Position numbers and translations under genes: made by a program. Source: CAZWLY01 sp964634465 (GTDB lineage: Bacteria > Desulfobacterota > Desulfarculia > G963662305). Taken from it: a stretch of DNA of 64,000 nt. Under the pieces are notes generated by a model. It had not been told where the DNA came from, ran no database searches, and worked only from the letters and a program-made list of their open reading frames with translations. Position 1 is the stretch's first letter, and each line of letters opens with the position of its first letter. Shown here piece by piece: positions 61,284-64,000 of this stretch. The DNA lies in the NCBI GenBank assembly GCA_964634465.1, contig CAZWLY010000017.1:1-64000 (forward strand), in the 5' to 3' direction.

Positions 61284-62125
61284 ATGTTGGTTCCGTCGAA
61301 GTGGATCTTCTTGATTTTCTCGGCGTCCAACTGTCTCAGGACCTTGTCGATCTCGGTCATGTTGAACACGACCACCTTGTCGTTGGCGTGGATGACGTCC
61401 AGGTTGTCGCACAACTCGTCGGTCTTGCAGGAGTAGATGAAGACCATCCGTTCGGCGTATTTCAGGATTCGGCCCACGCCCGAGGAGATGCCTCGCTCAT
61501 TGGGCTCGTCAGCCTTCTTAGAGACCTTGATTCCCCGGCTGCCGAAGTACTCCCTGAGGACCCTGAAATGGATGTTCCACAGATTGTCGCCCGGCTTGAC
61601 CACGTAGACGCCGTAGAGCTGCGACGGCCGCTTGGTCACCGTTCGGCCCTTGCCGAGTGACTCCTCCTTGACCTGGTGCTGGCTGGAGCGAATCTTGGCC
61701 GCGATGCGGCTCATGGGCACCGTCTTGCCGCCGACCTTGATCGATTCCTCCTCCTTGACTACCCCCTCGACGCCTTCTTTCAGGCCCAACTGCTCCTTGC
61801 GCCGGGCCATCTCCTGGGCGGTCTTCTTGTCTTGCTTGACCTTGCCCAGCTCGATCACCTTGGCTTCGTCGAGCGTCTCTTCTTTGACGCCCGATTCGAT
61901 CTGTTTCGTTGCCGGCCCGGCGGGCTGTGGTTGGGGCGAAGGTTTTTGGGCGACCACCTCTTCCTTGACCGGCGGCGTCTCTTCGGCCGGCGGTTTTCCC
62001 TCGTCCTTGAGCAGGTAGACCAGTCCGCCGCCCACCGCCACGACGATGATGAACAGGACGACCCAGGCCCAGGCCTGTCCGCCCGCTCGTTTGGGACCTT
62101 GGTTGGGAGGCGTGATTTCGGTCAT
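61268..62125 (-). CDS. Membrane-anchored LysM-type protein
   Basis: A 285-residue protein with one transmembrane helix (residues 20-41), a Pro/Glu/Lys-rich periplasmic linker (42-165) and a LysM-like domain (YVVKPGDNLWNIHFRVL, residues 173-190) that could bind peptidoglycan. The C-terminal end includes KTDELCDNLDVIHANDKVVVFN. Overlaps the convergent gene by 16 bp. Confidence 0.75.
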   Translation of the reverse strand: MTEITPPNQGPKRAGGQAWAWVVLFIIVVAVGGGLVYLLKDEGKPPAEETPPVKEEVVAQKPSPQPQPAGPATKQIESGVKEETLDEAKVIELGKVKQDKKTAQEMARRKEQLGLKEGVEGVVKEEESIKVGGKTVPMSRIAAKIRSSQHQVKEESLGKGRTVTKRPSQLYGVYVVKPGDNLWNIHFRVLREYFGSRGIKVSKKADEPNERGISSGVGRILKYAERMVFIYSCKTDELCDNLDVIHANDKVVVFNMTEIDKVLRQLDAEKIKKIHFDGTNIYAEE

Positions 62126-62141
62126 GGCAGGCTCCTTGTGT

Positions 62142-63746
62142 TTATAGGAAGTTTCGCCAGCAGTGTTCGACGTGCTCCGGCTTCATCTTCTCGGTCGAAA
62201 GGCTGACCGCCACCGCCAGGAGGAACGACAGCGGCAGGGCGATGAGGTTGGGATCGACATACTGCAACAGCCACACGCCCGAGCCCTTGGCCGCGCCGGA
62301 GACCAACGTCTCCTGCCCGAAGAGCGCCCGGCACAAGCCGATGGCCGCCGCCTCCTTTTTGTGGACGAACAGCAGCCAGAGCATGGAGGCCGCAAACCCG
62401 CCGAACATCGACGCCAGCGCTCCGGCCCTGGTCATGCCCTTCCAGTAGAGGCCGAAGAGAAACATGGGCAGAAAGGTCGCCGCGCACAGCCCGAAGAAGA
62501 AGGCCGTCGCCCGGGCGATGATCGAGGGCGGTAAGATCCAGGCCCAGACGAGGGTGATGATGATGGTCAAGCCGACGCCCAGCCGGGTGACGCCGACCGA
62601 CCTGGCCAGGGACGAGTTGGCCAGGCCCTGTTCGTAGAAGTCCCGGCCCAGCGAGGTGCCGCCGACATGGTACTGGGAGGACAGGGTGGACATCGAGGCG
62701 GCGAACATGCCCAGCAGGAACAGGGTGGCGAACCAGCCGGGCATGGCCTTCTCGATGTAGACCGGGATGATCTTGTCGATGTTGCCGCCGGCGGCCTGGA
62801 TGGAGATCTGGCCGGTGGTCTGGTACAGCACCGCGTTGGACAACGCCCCGACCACGAAGGCGACCCCGGTCATCAGCAGGATGAACACCCCTCCGAACAG
62901 GACGGCCCGATTGAGCTCCCGGTCGCTCTTGACCGTCATGTAGCGCACGGCCAACTGGGGCTGGGCCAGCACGCCCACCCCGACGCCGAAGATGATGGTG
63001 GTATAGATCGTCAGCCACAGCGGCGTGCCGTACCTCGCCCCCTGGGTCCAGCCCAGCATGCCGCCGGCCTTGAGCTTGGCCGGCATGAGGTCGGCCATCC
63101 CGGTCAAGGCCTGATGGGCGTCGATCACGCCGCCCAGCTTGGCGTAGGTGGCGATCAACAGGATGAGCATCATCACCACCATGATCGAACCCTGGAAGGC
63201 GTCAGTGTACATGACTGCCTTCAAGCCCCCGGAGATGACGTAGATGGCCAACACGGCGGTGAAGGCGACCAGGGCGACGGCGTAGGGGACGCCCAGGGAG
63301 ACCTCGATCATCCTGGAGATGCCGATCAGGACCGCGGCGGCGTAGACCGGGATGAAGAGAAAGATGATCGCGCCCGAGAAGCCCTGGATCAGACGCGAGT
63401 CGTAGCGACGTCCCAACAGCTCGGGAAAGGTGTGGCTGTCCAGGGCGACGCCCATCCTTCTCGTCCGCTTGCCGAAGACGACCATGGCGATGAAGACGCC
63501 GACGATGATGTTGAGAAACGTCAGCCACAGAAGCGGGAAGCCGAACATGCCGGCCGCGCCGCCGAAACCGATGATGGCCGAGGTGGAGATGAAGGTGGCG
63601 CCGTAGGACATGGCCATGATGAACGGGTTCATCCGCCGGCCGGCCAGCATGTAATCGGTGGCCGCCTTGGTCTCGCGCCAGCCCTTGTAGCCCAGGTAGA
63701 AGACCACCGCCAGATAGGCCAGAGTGACGATTATCTTGACCGCCAT
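62142..63746 (-). CDS. Sodium:solute symporter (SSS family)
   Basis: A 534-residue transporter with about 13 transmembrane helices: AGRRMNPFIMAMSYGATFISTSAIIGFGGAAGMFG (Na+ site region), LLGRRYDSRLIQGFSGAIIFLFI, ISGGLKAVMYTDAFQG, and AASMSTLSSQYHVGGTSLGRDFY. Resembles pantothenate/acetate-type symporters; substrate not certain. Downstream of the accessory protein in one operon. Confidence 0.92.
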   Translation of the reverse strand: MAVKIIVTLAYLAVVFYLGYKGWRETKAATDYMLAGRRMNPFIMAMSYGATFISTSAIIGFGGAAGMFGFPLLWLTFLNIIVGVFIAMVVFGKRTRRMGVALDSHTFPELLGRRYDSRLIQGFSGAIIFLFIPVYAAAVLIGISRMIEVSLGVPYAVALVAFTAVLAIYVISGGLKAVMYTDAFQGSIMVVMMLILLIATYAKLGGVIDAHQALTGMADLMPAKLKAGGMLGWTQGARYGTPLWLTIYTTIIFGVGVGVLAQPQLAVRYMTVKSDRELNRAVLFGGVFILLMTGVAFVVGALSNAVLYQTTGQISIQAAGGNIDKIIPVYIEKAMPGWFATLFLLGMFAASMSTLSSQYHVGGTSLGRDFYEQGLANSSLARSVGVTRLGVGLTIIITLVWAWILPPSIIARATAFFFGLCAATFLPMFLFGLYWKGMTRAGALASMFGGFAASMLWLLFVHKKEAAAIGLCRALFGQETLVSGAAKGSGVWLLQYVDPNLIALPLSFLLAVAVSLSTEKMKPEHVEHCWRNFL

Positions 63747-63788
63747 TAAGCCCCCTTGTCTTGACCGCAGCCGGGGTCCTATCGACCC

Positions 63789-63968
63789 TTACGGCATCGT
63801 CTCCCCGATCGCCCGCTCTTTCTTCCGATAGTCGATCGCCTCGTCCACGTCGATCAGATCCGGGGCGGAGCGGTTCCAGTTGACAAGCCCGTAGACGACG
63901 CAGATCGCCGCCGCCGCCAGGCACAACCAGTACGCCCAGGCCATCTCCACACTGCCCAAGCCAAGCAT
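63789..63968 (-). CDS. Symporter small accessory protein
   Basis: A 59-residue protein with one transmembrane helix (MLGLGSVEMAWAYWLCLAAAAICVVYGLVNW) and an acidic tail. This pattern is typical of the tiny proteins that precede SSS symporters, mostly in anaerobic bacteria. ATG 63966-63968 follows GGGAGG; a start ten codons further upstream is possible. Confidence 0.75.
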   Translation of the reverse strand: MLGLGSVEMAWAYWLCLAAAAICVVYGLVNWNRSAPDLIDVDEAIDYRKKERAIGETMP

Positions 63969-64000
63969 AAACGCCTCCCGGTTGGCTTCCTGGTCCAAAA

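Overview
The window (about 62-65% GC by eye) is a bacterial chromosome segment carrying one complete Mu-type transposable prophage. The flanking genes (DsbD, Rho, FabD, tandem PilZ proteins, a sodium:solute symporter with a tiny accessory protein, several lipoproteins) fit a GC-rich Gram-negative bacterium. I lean to Desulfobacterota (former Deltaproteobacteria), but that is inference. A run of 100 N at 50036-50135 shows it is a draft or metagenome assembly.

Left flank (1-6905): HAD phosphatase, STAS protein, small envelope proteins, a Yip1-like membrane protein, DsbD, a Sel1-repeat protein and a small membrane protein. Right flank (52563-64000): tRNA-Arg(CCG), an XRE-cupin regulator, fabD, rho, an amino-acid-type ABC ATPase, two PilZ proteins, a metallo-beta-lactamase-fold hydrolase, a lipoprotein alpha/beta hydrolase, a Cys-rich protein, a LysM protein, and the symporter with its accessory protein.

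The prophage can be bounded to the base. It runs from 6906 to 52562 (45.66 kb), starts 5'-TG and ends CA-3', and is flanked on both sides by the 5-bp duplication GCCCC. Both ends carry a shared transposase-site motif, TGCA-N8-TGCGAC: two copies at the left and three in tandem at the right. From left to right it holds: a leftward lysogeny block (serine recombinase, lipoprotein, repressor); a rightward early operon (regulators, MuA-like DDE transposase, MuB-like ATPase, winged-helix proteins, GemA-like, Gam, and small metabolic genes including an HD phosphohydrolase, DUF4326 and radical SAM proteins); a cargo zone full of IS debris with a PLD-like nuclease; the late genes; and a right-end cargo zone with a PIN-GNAT-PUA protein plus ASCH protein and a large membrane STAND-like ATPase with near-identical TPR repeats.

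The late genes are a mosaic: Mu-like terminase, portal and MuF; lambda-like capsid and decoration protein; P2-like contractile tail. They lie in five transcription units on both strands. Every one of these units begins at one of three copies of the palindrome TGTCCGCACGGACA, and in all five directions a plausible -10 hexamer sits exactly 30 bp from the palindrome centre. This looks like an undescribed phage late-gene activation system that coordinates divergent operons, and it is the strongest regulatory signal in the window.

Other notable points: a programmed -1 frameshift site (TTTTTTG) in the tail-assembly chaperone, an internal start for a scaffold protein inside the head protease gene, a toxin-like C-terminal extension on the MuF protein, and a secreted nuclease and a large lipoprotein in the last late operon.
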